Assembly (NCBI RefSeq): GCF_020252405.1
Contig: NZ_JADCDA010000041.1
Location: 1-59,801 of the forward strand
Reading direction: 5' to 3'
Source of the DNA: Aestuariivirga sp.
Lineage (GTDB): Bacteria > Pseudomonadota > Alphaproteobacteria > Rhizobiales > Aestuariivirgaceae
Length of the DNA: 59,801 nt
Both the position numbers and the translations under genes were made by a program. A model generated the notes under the pieces. That model saw only the letters and a list, made by a program, of their open reading frames with translations. It had not been told where the DNA came from and did no database searches. Below are positions 52,005 to 59,801 of this stretch, in pieces; positions within the stretch are counted from its first letter, which is position 1, and each line of letters begins with the position of its first letter.

Positions 52005-53261
52005 ATGCTCATCAAGGGACTGAAGGCACTGCTGCTTGGCGCCGCCGCCGCCATCGCACTTTCGGGTGCGGCCTCGGCCGGCACGCTGACCATCGAGAGC
52101 TGGCGCAACGACGATGCCCAGATCTGGAAGGACAAGATCATCCCCGCCTTCGAGAAGGCGCATCCGGACATCAAGATCGAGTTCACGCCGACGGCGCCGA
52201 AGGAATACAACGCCGCGCTCAACGCCAAGCTCGAAGGCGGCACGGCGGGCGACATCATCACCTGCCGCCCCTTCGATGCCTCCCTCGAGCTCTTCAACAA
52301 GGGCTTCCTCGTCCCGCTCAACGATCTATCGACCATGGGCAATTTCTCGGACGTCGCCAGGAGCGCCTGGACGACGGATGACGGCAAGACCACCTTCTGC
52401 GTGCCCATGGCCTCGGTGATCCACGGCTTCATCTACAACAAGGACATCTTTAAGGAACTGGGCCTCACCGAGCCCAGGACGGAGGAGGAGTTCTTCGCGG
52501 TCCTCGAGAAGATCAAGGCCAATGGCGCCTATGTGCCCCTCGTGCTCGGCACCAACGACCAGTGGGAAGCCGCCACCATGGGCTTCCAGAACATCGGCCC
52601 CAACTACTGGAAGGGCGAGGAAGGCCGCAAGGCGCTGATCGCCGGCACGGGCAGGCTCACCGACCCCGCCTATGTCTCGACCTTCGCCACGCTCGCCAAA
52701 TGGGCCCCCTATCTGGGTGACGGCTTCAAGGCCCAGACCTATCCGGACAGCCAGAACCTTTTCGGCCTCGGCAAGGGCGCGATCTATGCGGCGGGCTCGT
52801 GGGACATCTCCACCTTCCGCGCCCAGAAGGTCAACATGGGCGCCTTCAAGCCGCCGCTGCCCGCCGGGGCCGCCGAATGCTACATCTCGGACCACACCGA
52901 CATCGGCATCGGCATGAACGCCAAGACCAAGAACCCGGGCGACGCCAAGGTGTTCCTGGAATGGATCGGCTCGGAGGAGTTCGCCAACATCCTCGGCAAC
53001 GAGCTGCCGGGCTTCTTCCCGCTCTCCAACGCCAAGGTGACGCTGAGCGACGACGTGGCACAGACCTTCGTCAACTGGCGGGCTGAGTGCAAGTCGACGA
53101 TCCGCAACTCCTACCAGATCCTGTCGCGCGGCACGCCGAACCTCGAAAACGAGATGTGGAACGTCTCGGCCCAGGTCATCAACGGCGCCATGACTCCGGA
53201 TGCCGCGGCCAGGCAGCTTCAGGACGGCCTCGCCAAGTGGTACGCCCCGCAGCAGAAGTAG
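52005..53261 (+). CDS. ABC sugar transporter, periplasmic binding protein
   Basis: A 418-aa family 1 solute-binding protein. The signal peptide is LKALLLGAAAAIALSGAASA and the mature start is GTLTIESWRNDDAQIWKDKI. The middle has FIYNKDIFKELG and the end EEFANILGNELPGFFPLSN, typical of carbohydrate uptake CUT1 systems. GGGAGGA lies six bases before the ATG at 52005; the longer frame lies inside murQ. Ligand by context: GlcNAc, MurNAc or small peptidoglycan or chitin fragments. Confidence 0.92.
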   Translation: MLIKGLKALLLGAAAAIALSGAASAGTLTIESWRNDDAQIWKDKIIPAFEKAHPDIKIEFTPTAPKEYNAALNAKLEGGTAGDIITCRPFDASLELFNKGFLVPLNDLSTMGNFSDVARSAWTTDDGKTTFCVPMASVIHGFIYNKDIFKELGLTEPRTEEEFFAVLEKIKANGAYVPLVLGTNDQWEAATMGFQNIGPNYWKGEEGRKALIAGTGRLTDPAYVSTFATLAKWAPYLGDGFKAQTYPDSQNLFGLGKGAIYAAGSWDISTFRAQKVNMGAFKPPLPAGAAECYISDHTDIGIGMNAKTKNPGDAKVFLEWIGSEEFANILGNELPGFFPLSNAKVTLSDDVAQTFVNWRAECKSTIRNSYQILSRGTPNLENEMWNVSAQVINGAMTPDAAARQLQDGLAKWYAPQQK

Positions 53262-53310
53262 GCTGACGCAAGGGGCCGCGGGCAGGCGCGCGGCCCCTCT
53301 GTCTTCGTGG

Positions 53311-54261
53311 ATGGCGCAGGAACAGCACAGCGGACCGGCCGGCATGCCGCAGGGCGCGTACCTGCGGCTTCTGCTGTTCTTCCTCGGTCCGGCGGTGCTG
53401 GTCTACACGCTGTTCTCGATCTACCCGCTGCTCGCCACCATTCTCAACTCCTTCTACAGCCGCCAGTCCGACGGCAGCCACCTCTGGGCGGGCCTCGGCA
53501 ATTTCCACACGCTGCTGCTGGACCCCACCTGGTCCGGCCCCTTCTGGAACGCGCTGAAGAACAACGTCATCTTCTTTCTCATCCATATGAGCGTGCAGAA
53601 CCCCATTGGCCTGCTGCTCGCGGCGCTGCTCAGCCTGCCGCGCCTCAGGTTTCGCGCCACCTACCGCACGCTCATCTTCATGCCCACCATGCTCTCGGTC
53701 GTGGTCATCGGCTTCGTCTGGCAGCTCATCCTCTCGCCGCTCTGGGGCATCGCCAGGATGTTTCTGAACTTCTTCGGCCTCGGCTTCCTCTTCGCGCCGT
53801 GGCTCGGCGTTGAATCATCGGCGCTCATCACCGTCTCGCTCATCTCCGTCTGGCAGTTCGTCGGCATCCCGATGATCCTGATCTACACCGCGCTTCTCGC
53901 CATTCCCGATGAACTGATCGATGCGGCGACCGTCGACGGCCTCAACCAGTTCCAGGCCTTCATGTGGGTCAAGCTGCCGCTGATCTGGCCCACCATCGGG
54001 CTTGTCTCGATCCTCACCTTCGTCAACAACTTCAACGCATTCGACCTGATCTATGCGATGAAGGGGGCGCTTGCCGGGCCCAATTTCTCGACCGACATCA
54101 TGGGCACGCTGTTCTACCGCACCTTCTTCGGCAACCAGCTGCAGCTGGGCAATCCGGCAATGGGCTCGGCCATTGCCACCATGATGCTGATCATCATCCT
54201 GATCGGCGTCATGGCCTATCTCTTCCTCGTGCAGCGCCGCATCCAGAGGTACAGCTTCTGA
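53311..54261 (+). CDS. ABC sugar transporter, permease subunit 1
   Basis: A 316-aa MalF/UgpA-type inner-membrane permease with six helices. The EAA loop, which docks the ATPase, is visible as ELIDAATVDGLNQFQAFMWV. The ATG at 53311 lies 49 bases after the binding-protein stop and has only a weak ribosome binding site; ATG 53344 is another possibility. The stop overlaps the next start by one base. Confidence 0.92.
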   Translation: MAQEQHSGPAGMPQGAYLRLLLFFLGPAVLVYTLFSIYPLLATILNSFYSRQSDGSHLWAGLGNFHTLLLDPTWSGPFWNALKNNVIFFLIHMSVQNPIGLLLAALLSLPRLRFRATYRTLIFMPTMLSVVVIGFVWQLILSPLWGIARMFLNFFGLGFLFAPWLGVESSALITVSLISVWQFVGIPMILIYTALLAIPDELIDAATVDGLNQFQAFMWVKLPLIWPTIGLVSILTFVNNFNAFDLIYAMKGALAGPNFSTDIMGTLFYRTFFGNQLQLGNPAMGSAIATMMLIIILIGVMAYLFLVQRRIQRYSF

Positions 54262-55088
54262 TGAGGAAGCCCCTTTCAGCCTTCGCCGTCCACGCCATAC
54301 TGGGGCTCTACACGCTGCTGGCGCTGTTCCCCATCGTGCTGGTGGTGATGAACTCCTTCAAGGCCAGGCGCGCCATCTTCAACACGCCGCTCCACCCGCC
54401 GTCGCCCGCGAATTTCGATCCCGTCGGCTATGCGCGTGTGTTCGGCGACAGCTCGCTTGCCTTCTATTATCTGAACTCGATCACGGTGACGGCGGGCGCC
54501 ATCATCCTCACGCTCCTCTTCGGGGCCATGGCCGCCTGGGCGCTCACCGAATACAAGTTCCGCTGGAACACGCTGCTCGCCCTCTTCCTGTCCATCGGCA
54601 TCATGGTGCCGATCAGGCTCGGTTCCGTCGCCATCATCCAGCTGGTGGCGGAACTGAACCTGATCAACACGCTCACGGCGCTGATCCTCGTCTACACCGC
54701 GCAGAACCTTCCGCTCGCCATTTTCATCCTCTCCGAATTCATCGCCCAGATCCCGAAGGATCTCCGCGAGGCGGCGCGCTGCGACGGGCTGTCGGAATAC
54801 AACATCTTCTTCCACGTCATCCTGCCGCTGATCCGCCCGGCCATGGCCACCGTGGCGGTCTTCACCATGATCCCGGTATGGAACGACCTGTGGTTTCCGC
54901 TGCTGCTTGCCCCCGCCGGCGGCAGGCAGACCATCACGCTCGGCGTCCAGCAGTTCCTCGGGCAATACATCACCGACTGGAACGCCGTGCTTGCAGCCCT
55001 GTCGACGGCCATCGTGCCGGTGCTTCTTCTCTACGTGATCTTCTCCCGCCAGCTGATCCGGGGTCTCACCTCGGGCGCGGTCAAGTGA
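54261..55088 (+). CDS. ABC sugar transporter, permease subunit 2
   Basis: A 275-aa MalG/UgpE-type permease with six helices. The EAA loop reads LREAARCDGLSEYNIFFHVI, with a characteristic PLIRPAMATV following. It is coupled to the first permease through a one-base overlap (TGATG) and is followed seven bases later by the ATPase gene. Confidence 0.93.
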   Translation: MRKPLSAFAVHAILGLYTLLALFPIVLVVMNSFKARRAIFNTPLHPPSPANFDPVGYARVFGDSSLAFYYLNSITVTAGAIILTLLFGAMAAWALTEYKFRWNTLLALFLSIGIMVPIRLGSVAIIQLVAELNLINTLTALILVYTAQNLPLAIFILSEFIAQIPKDLREAARCDGLSEYNIFFHVILPLIRPAMATVAVFTMIPVWNDLWFPLLLAPAGGRQTITLGVQQFLGQYITDWNAVLAALSTAIVPVLLLYVIFSRQLIRGLTSGAVK

Positions 55089-55095
55089 GGCGCCC

Positions 55096-56163
<1,068 letters not shown>

Positions 56164-56237
56164 ATCCGCTGACGTCACATGCCGATCCGCGGCGTGACCG
56201 CCGTCACCATCTCCGCCCGCGGGGTCCGCAAGGCTTC

Positions 56238-56307
56238 ATGCTCCGGCATATGATCTGGCGCATGTTCCGCCCGATCAGGTGATTCCAACTGATCGGAACA
56301 TGCGCTG
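56238..56307. repeat. Family A repeat, second module (A6)
   Basis: GCATATGATCTGGCGCATGTTCC is the left part and CTGATCGGAACATGCGC the right, with ATCAGGTGAT at the apex. It lies between the convergent ABC ATPase and methyltransferase genes, so it is probably a terminator-like hairpin. The left arm matches the inverted copy at 50980. Confidence 0.8.
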
Positions 56308-56320
56308 TGCGGAAGATCTC

Positions 56321-56959
56321 TCAGTCGGCGATCTTCTGGACATAGAGCTGGTAGAGCGGGGCGCTGAGGATTCTCAGCTTGCGGCAGAAGATATTGGTGA
56401 AGGCGTCGATCGCGGGCTTCGGGCAGCGCAGCGGGTCGACGCCGGTGGGCAGGGCTTCGGCCCACAGATAGTCATCGAACGCCATGACCCCGCCGGTTTG
56501 CAGAAGCCGGAAGGCCATCACGGCGTCGGTCAGCACATCCGCCGCCTGGTGCGAGCCGTCGATATAGATGAAGTCGTAGGAATTTGCCTCGGCAATCAGC
56601 TTGGCGAGTTCGAGGTGGCTGGAGCCCTTGAGGGTTCTCACCGCAACCGGGTGCGCGGCCCGCCCGACGGCCTTCTGAATGTTGCGGCGGAACCGGTTCT
56701 CCACGGCCGGCATGTCGATCTGCCAGTTCTTGTGCTCGATGCCGCCGTCCCAGGTATCGATGCAGTGGAGATCGAGCGGCTGAGTCTGGCCCAGAAGATC
56801 GATGAGGAAACAGGCGCTGGCCCCCTCATAGGAGCCGATCTCAAGGATGCGCCTGGGCTTGATCTGCGGGATCAGCGCCGACCAGACGCCGCGGGCGACG
56901 TCGAACCAGCTGTTGGTGAACTCGTAATCCTCCCGCACGCCGGCAAGTGCTGTGTCCAT
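56321..56959 (-). CDS. Class I SAM-dependent methyltransferase
   Basis: A 212-aa methyltransferase-fold protein. Motif I is ILEIGSYEGAS (38-48), then LHCIDTWDGG and the acidic YDFIYIDGSHQAADV, as in the methyltransf_24 group often linked to glycan or small-molecule O-methylation. The ATG at 56959 is preferred for the GGGGGG-type purine run upstream; a 20-codon extension is possible. It stands alone, beside ugd-uxs, so a part in capsule or exopolysaccharide modification is possible but unproven. Confidence 0.78.
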   Translation of the reverse strand: MDTALAGVREDYEFTNSWFDVARGVWSALIPQIKPRRILEIGSYEGASACFLIDLLGQTQPLDLHCIDTWDGGIEHKNWQIDMPAVENRFRRNIQKAVGRAAHPVAVRTLKGSSHLELAKLIAEANSYDFIYIDGSHQAADVLTDAVMAFRLLQTGGVMAFDDYLWAEALPTGVDPLRCPKPAIDAFTNIFCRKLRILSAPLYQLYVQKIAD

Positions 56960-57106
56960 GATGGCCCCCCGATCGCGGGAAAGCCCCGCGATGCCATCTT
57001 GTCGACCCAAGGTTGCCACAGGCTGGAGCGGCCTGTCCGTTCGTCACGCTGGCGCAAGACTGGCCGCGTAGGGGCCAGAGCAGGCGTCGGTTCAGTGGAC
57101 CCGAAA

Positions 57107-57174
57107 CCTGCTCTATCTCTTTGTTTGGTCGCATTTTCGACGGTCAACCGGTGTCCACTTGACCTGAAAATGCT
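57107..57174 (+). repeat. Family B repeat, 68 bp (B2)
   Basis: Matches the copy at 22381-22448 (opposite strand) with five base differences. It is preceded by AGAGCAGG at 57078, which can pair with CCTGCTCT at the start of the repeat to give an 8-bp stem. It lies in the 291-base gap between the divergent methyltransferase and ugd genes, which otherwise shows no gene. Confidence 0.88.
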
Positions 57175-57250
57175 TTATTTCCCCAATTGAGGGAACCGTT
57201 TAAACAGCAATTTCAGTCTGCCCGCTTCGGGCAGCAGCAAGGACAGCTTC

Positions 57251-58612
57251 ATGAAGATCACGGTCATCGGCGCAGGCTATGTGGGTCTGGTGTCCGCCGC
57301 CTGCTTCTCCGACTTCGGCTACGAGGTGATCTGCGTCGATCGTGATCAGCGCAAGCTCGCGCTGCTCGAGGGCGGCAAGATCCCGATCTACGAGCAGGGG
57401 CTGGAGCCCATCGTCGCCGCCAACCGCGCCGCCGGTCGCCTCACCTTCACCGATAAGCTCAAGGACGCCGTGGCAAAGGCCGATGTCGTGCTGATCGCGG
57501 TGGGAACGCCAACGCGCGAGGGCGAGGATGCGGCGGATCTCTCCTCTGTCTATGCCGCGGGCGAGGAAATCGCCCGTGCGATGCAGGGCTTCACCGTCAT
57601 CGTCACCAAGTCCACCGTGCCGGTGGGCGCCGCGGCGAAGCTGCGCGAGATTATTGCGAGGACGCGGCCCGATGGCGATTTCGAGGTGGCCTCCAACCCC
57701 GAATTCATGCGCGAGGGTTCGGCGGTCGAAGACTTCCTGCGGCCCGACCGCGTGGTGGTCGGCGTCAGCTCGGAGCGCGCGGAGAAGGTGCTGAGCCAGC
57801 TCTACCGTCCGCTCACCACGCGCAACGTGCCGCTTCTCGTCACCTCCTGCGAGGCGGCGGAGGTCATCAAATATGCCGCCAACACCTTCCTCGCCACGCG
57901 CATCGCCTTCGTCAACGAGCTCGCCGATCTCTGCGAGCGCGTGGGGGCGGACATCGAATATGTTGCGCGCGGCATGGGCCTCGACAAGCGCATCGGCCTG
58001 GAGTTCCTCTCGCCCGGCCCCGGCTTCGGCGGCTCCTGCTTCCCGAAGGATACGCGCGCGCTCGCCCACACCGCGCGCCAGCACGGCAAGCCCTTTTCCA
58101 TCGTGGAGAAGGTTATCGCCGCCAACGAGGCGCGCAAGCTGGCGCTGGCCGACAGGGTGCAGCAGGCCGCCGGCGGTGCGCTGGCCGGAAAGCGCATCGC
58201 CATCCTGGGGATCGCCTTCAAGGCGGAGACGGATGACATCCGCGATGCCGCGGCCCTCACGCTGATCCCGGAGCTGCAGAGGCGCGGCGCCTCCATCGCC
58301 GCCTTCGATCCCGTCGCCATGGACAATGGCCGCCAGTGCTTCGAGGCGGTGCAGTGGTGCGCGGACGCCTATTCGGCGGCCATCGGTGCGGATGCGGTGG
58401 CAATCCTCACCGAGTGGAACGTGTTCCGCGGACTTGATCTCCGCCGCATGGCGCGCGGCATGCGCCAGCCGGTGCTGATCGATTTCCGCAACCTCTTTTC
58501 GATCGGCGACGCCAGGGGCTCCGGCATGGCCTATCATTCGATCGGCCGGGCCAGCGTGCAGCCCGCTGGCCAGAATGCCGGCGTCATCCCCTTCAGGACG
58601 GGAGCTGTGTAA
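57251..58612 (+). CDS. ugd: UDP-glucose 6-dehydrogenase
   Basis: A 453-aa enzyme that oxidises UDP-glucose to UDP-glucuronate with two NAD+. The N-terminal Rossmann motif is ITVIGAGYVGLVSA, the catalytic nucleophile is Cys263 in GFGGSCFPKD, and KSTVPVG and NPEFMREGSAVEDF are family segments. C-terminal NAD-domain features such as LGIAFKAETDDIRDA are present. The stop is followed six bases later by the uxs gene, so the product is passed to the next enzyme. Confidence 0.96.
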   Translation: MKITVIGAGYVGLVSAACFSDFGYEVICVDRDQRKLALLEGGKIPIYEQGLEPIVAANRAAGRLTFTDKLKDAVAKADVVLIAVGTPTREGEDAADLSSVYAAGEEIARAMQGFTVIVTKSTVPVGAAAKLREIIARTRPDGDFEVASNPEFMREGSAVEDFLRPDRVVVGVSSERAEKVLSQLYRPLTTRNVPLLVTSCEAAEVIKYAANTFLATRIAFVNELADLCERVGADIEYVARGMGLDKRIGLEFLSPGPGFGGSCFPKDTRALAHTARQHGKPFSIVEKVIAANEARKLALADRVQQAAGGALAGKRIAILGIAFKAETDDIRDAAALTLIPELQRRGASIAAFDPVAMDNGRQCFEAVQWCADAYSAAIGADAVAILTEWNVFRGLDLRRMARGMRQPVLIDFRNLFSIGDARGSGMAYHSIGRASVQPAGQNAGVIPFRTGAV

Positions 58613-58618
58613 GCCCGC

Positions 58619-59572
58619 ATGGCGCGTCTTTATGAAAGCCGCAAGCGCATCCTGGTCACCGGCGGTGCGGGCTTCCTCGGCTCGCACCTGATCGACCGGC
58701 TGATCGAACAGGGCCACGAGGTGATCTGCGCCGACAATCTCTTCACCGGCGCCAAGCGCAATTTCGAGCACCTGCACAACCATCCGCGCTTCGAATTCCT
58801 GCGCCATGACGTGTGCAATCCGCTGAAATTGGAGGTGGACGAGATCTATAATCTCGCCTGCCCCGCTTCGCCCGTGCATTACCAGCACAACCCCGTGCTC
58901 ACCACCAAAACCTCGGTGATGGGCGCCCTCAACATGCTGGGCCTCGCCAGACGCCTGCGCTGCCGCATCTTCCAGGCCTCAACCAGCGAGGTCTATGGCG
59001 ATCCGGACGTTCACCCGCAGCGCGAGGACTATTGGGGCCATGTCAACCCCATTGGCCTCAGGGCCTGCTATGATGAAGGCAAGCGCTGCGCGGAAACGCT
59101 GTTCTTCGACTATCACCGCGCCCATGGCGTCGACATCAAGGTGGCGCGCATCTTCAACACCTATGGCCCGCGCATGCACCCGCGCGACGGCCGCGTCGTC
59201 TCCAACTTCATCATGCAGGCGCTCACCGGCGAGGACCTGACGATCTATGGCGACGGCACGCAGACGCGCTCCTTCTGCTATTGCGACGATCTGGTCGAAG
59301 GTTTCCTCCGCCTCATGGACCAGCCCGTGGGCTTCACCGGCCCCGTCAATCTCGGCAATCCCGGCGAATTCACCATGACGGAGCTCGCCGAACTGGTGCT
59401 CAAGCTCACCGGCTCGCGCTCGAAGGTCACGCATCTGCCGCTGCCGGAGGACGATCCGAAGCAACGCAAGCCGGACATCGCGCTGGCGCAGGCGAAGCTC
59501 GGCTGGCAGCCCAGGGTCCCGCTCGCCGAGGGCCTCGCACGCACCATCGCTTATCTCCGGCACATTGGCTGA
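58619..59572 (+). CDS. uxs: UDP-glucuronate decarboxylase (UDP-xylose synthase)
   Basis: A 317-aa short-chain dehydrogenase that decarboxylates UDP-glucuronate to UDP-xylose. NAD-binding GGAGFLGSH is at 15-23; the catalytic Tyr151-x3-Lys155 lies in the YDEGKR signature, which with STSEVYGDP and [11 protein letters not shown] marks the UXS subgroup. Forms a two-gene unit with ugd, supplying UDP-glucuronate and UDP-xylose for surface polysaccharide. Glycosyltransferases are not in the window. Confidence 0.92.
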   Translation: MARLYESRKRILVTGGAGFLGSHLIDRLIEQGHEVICADNLFTGAKRNFEHLHNHPRFEFLRHDVCNPLKLEVDEIYNLACPASPVHYQHNPVLTTKTSVMGALNMLGLARRLRCRIFQASTSEVYGDPDVHPQREDYWGHVNPIGLRACYDEGKRCAETLFFDYHRAHGVDIKVARIFNTYGPRMHPRDGRVVSNFIMQALTGEDLTIYGDGTQTRSFCYCDDLVEGFLRLMDQPVGFTGPVNLGNPGEFTMTELAELVLKLTGSRSKVTHLPLPEDDPKQRKPDIALAQAKLGWQPRVPLAEGLARTIAYLRHIG

Positions 59573-59713
59573 CACGATAGCCACGCCCCGCCGCTCACGC
59601 GGCTCCGCATACCAACCTGCCGCCTAACCCGCCCAGCCGGGCATACAACAGACCGGGACCCTAAAGCATCGGGCGTTCAACTGAAATCAGAATACCGTTT
59701 ATGCTCCTCTTAT

Positions 59714-59801
59714 GCCGTCATTCCGGCGAAGGCCGGAATCCCGCTTTGCGTCAGCACGCGTTGAAAGAAAGCTGGATTCCGGCCTTCGCCGGAATGACGG
59801 C
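59714..59801. repeat. Family C palindromic element (C2) at the window end
   Basis: Perfect inverted arms of 28 bases (GCCGTCATTCCGGCGAAGGC... and its complement) flank a 32-base centre. Each arm also has an internal TTCCGGC/GCCGGAA stem. It lies after the uxs stop, with the gap from 59573 holding no gene. It may continue beyond the window. Confidence 0.88.

Overview
The window is high-GC chromosomal DNA from an alphaproteobacterium, most likely of the order Hyphomicrobiales (Rhizobiales). The evidence is gene content and order: ileS-lspA-DUF3035 lipoprotein-two M16 peptidases, gabD-rpiA-gor, psd-pssA, a class II DAHP synthase, a DUF2093 protein and a MutL carrying the endonuclease motif. Many intergenic gaps hold short palindromic repeats of the kind common in this order. 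A genus cannot be named from sequence alone. No rRNA, CRISPR array, prophage or complete insertion sequence is visible.

Layout. Positions 1-1790 look like the edge of an accessory segment: the last 39 codons of an IS110-type transposase, then a two-gene unit on the minus strand (a 353-aa protein with a HicB-like C-terminus and a 98-aa HicA-like protein, stop and start sharing one base), ending at a tRNA-Val(CAC) gene whose 3' end faces the segment. From 1982 to 32414 the genes are mostly housekeeping: gph; gabD-rpiA-gor; a DUF1989 protein; an MscS-type channel; ileS-lspA-lipoprotein-M16-M16; mutL; rluB-rsmD-enolase superfamily dehydratase; tadA; patatin; purD; xseA; an M29 aminopeptidase; aroG; and an alpha/beta hydrolase, a membrane AraC regulator, a GST and a DMT permease. 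Between purD and the patatin gene lies a decayed stretch: a truncated alpha/beta hydrolase interrupted by a 68-bp repeat, fused to a phosphotransferase remnant that has lost its catalytic core.

Positions 32719-46046 carry cysS, cimA, rarD, a LOG-type protein, a repeat-rich LysM protein, an Atm1-like ABC exporter, psd-pssA for phosphatidylethanolamine synthesis, and a gspO/gspD pair separated from other type II secretion genes. Positions 46047-56163 form an amino-sugar locus. On the minus strand a BadF-type kinase, a SIS-domain deaminase, nagA, a Gfo/Idh oxidoreductase and a PP2C-like phosphatase overlap each other by 1-4 bases. On the plus strand are murQ and a four-gene ABC sugar importer. 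Together they can be read as a route taking imported N-acetylmuramic acid and N-acetylglucosamine to fructose-6-phosphate. No regulator is encoded nearby. The window ends with an orphan methyltransferase and ugd-uxs, which convert UDP-glucose to UDP-glucuronate and then UDP-xylose.

Three repeat families are visible. Family A is a two-hairpin element of about 110 bp with seven whole or partial copies. Family B is a 68-bp element with two copies, one inside the dead hydrolase gene. Family C consists of long palindromes ending in CCGTCA-type arms, at 34112 and 59714. ileS and cysS each contain an internal tract with clearly different third-codon-position usage, which suggests patchwork recombination. 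The best candidate for something undescribed is the HicB/HicA-like pair, because its antitoxin-like partner carries an unusually long N-terminal region of unknown function.
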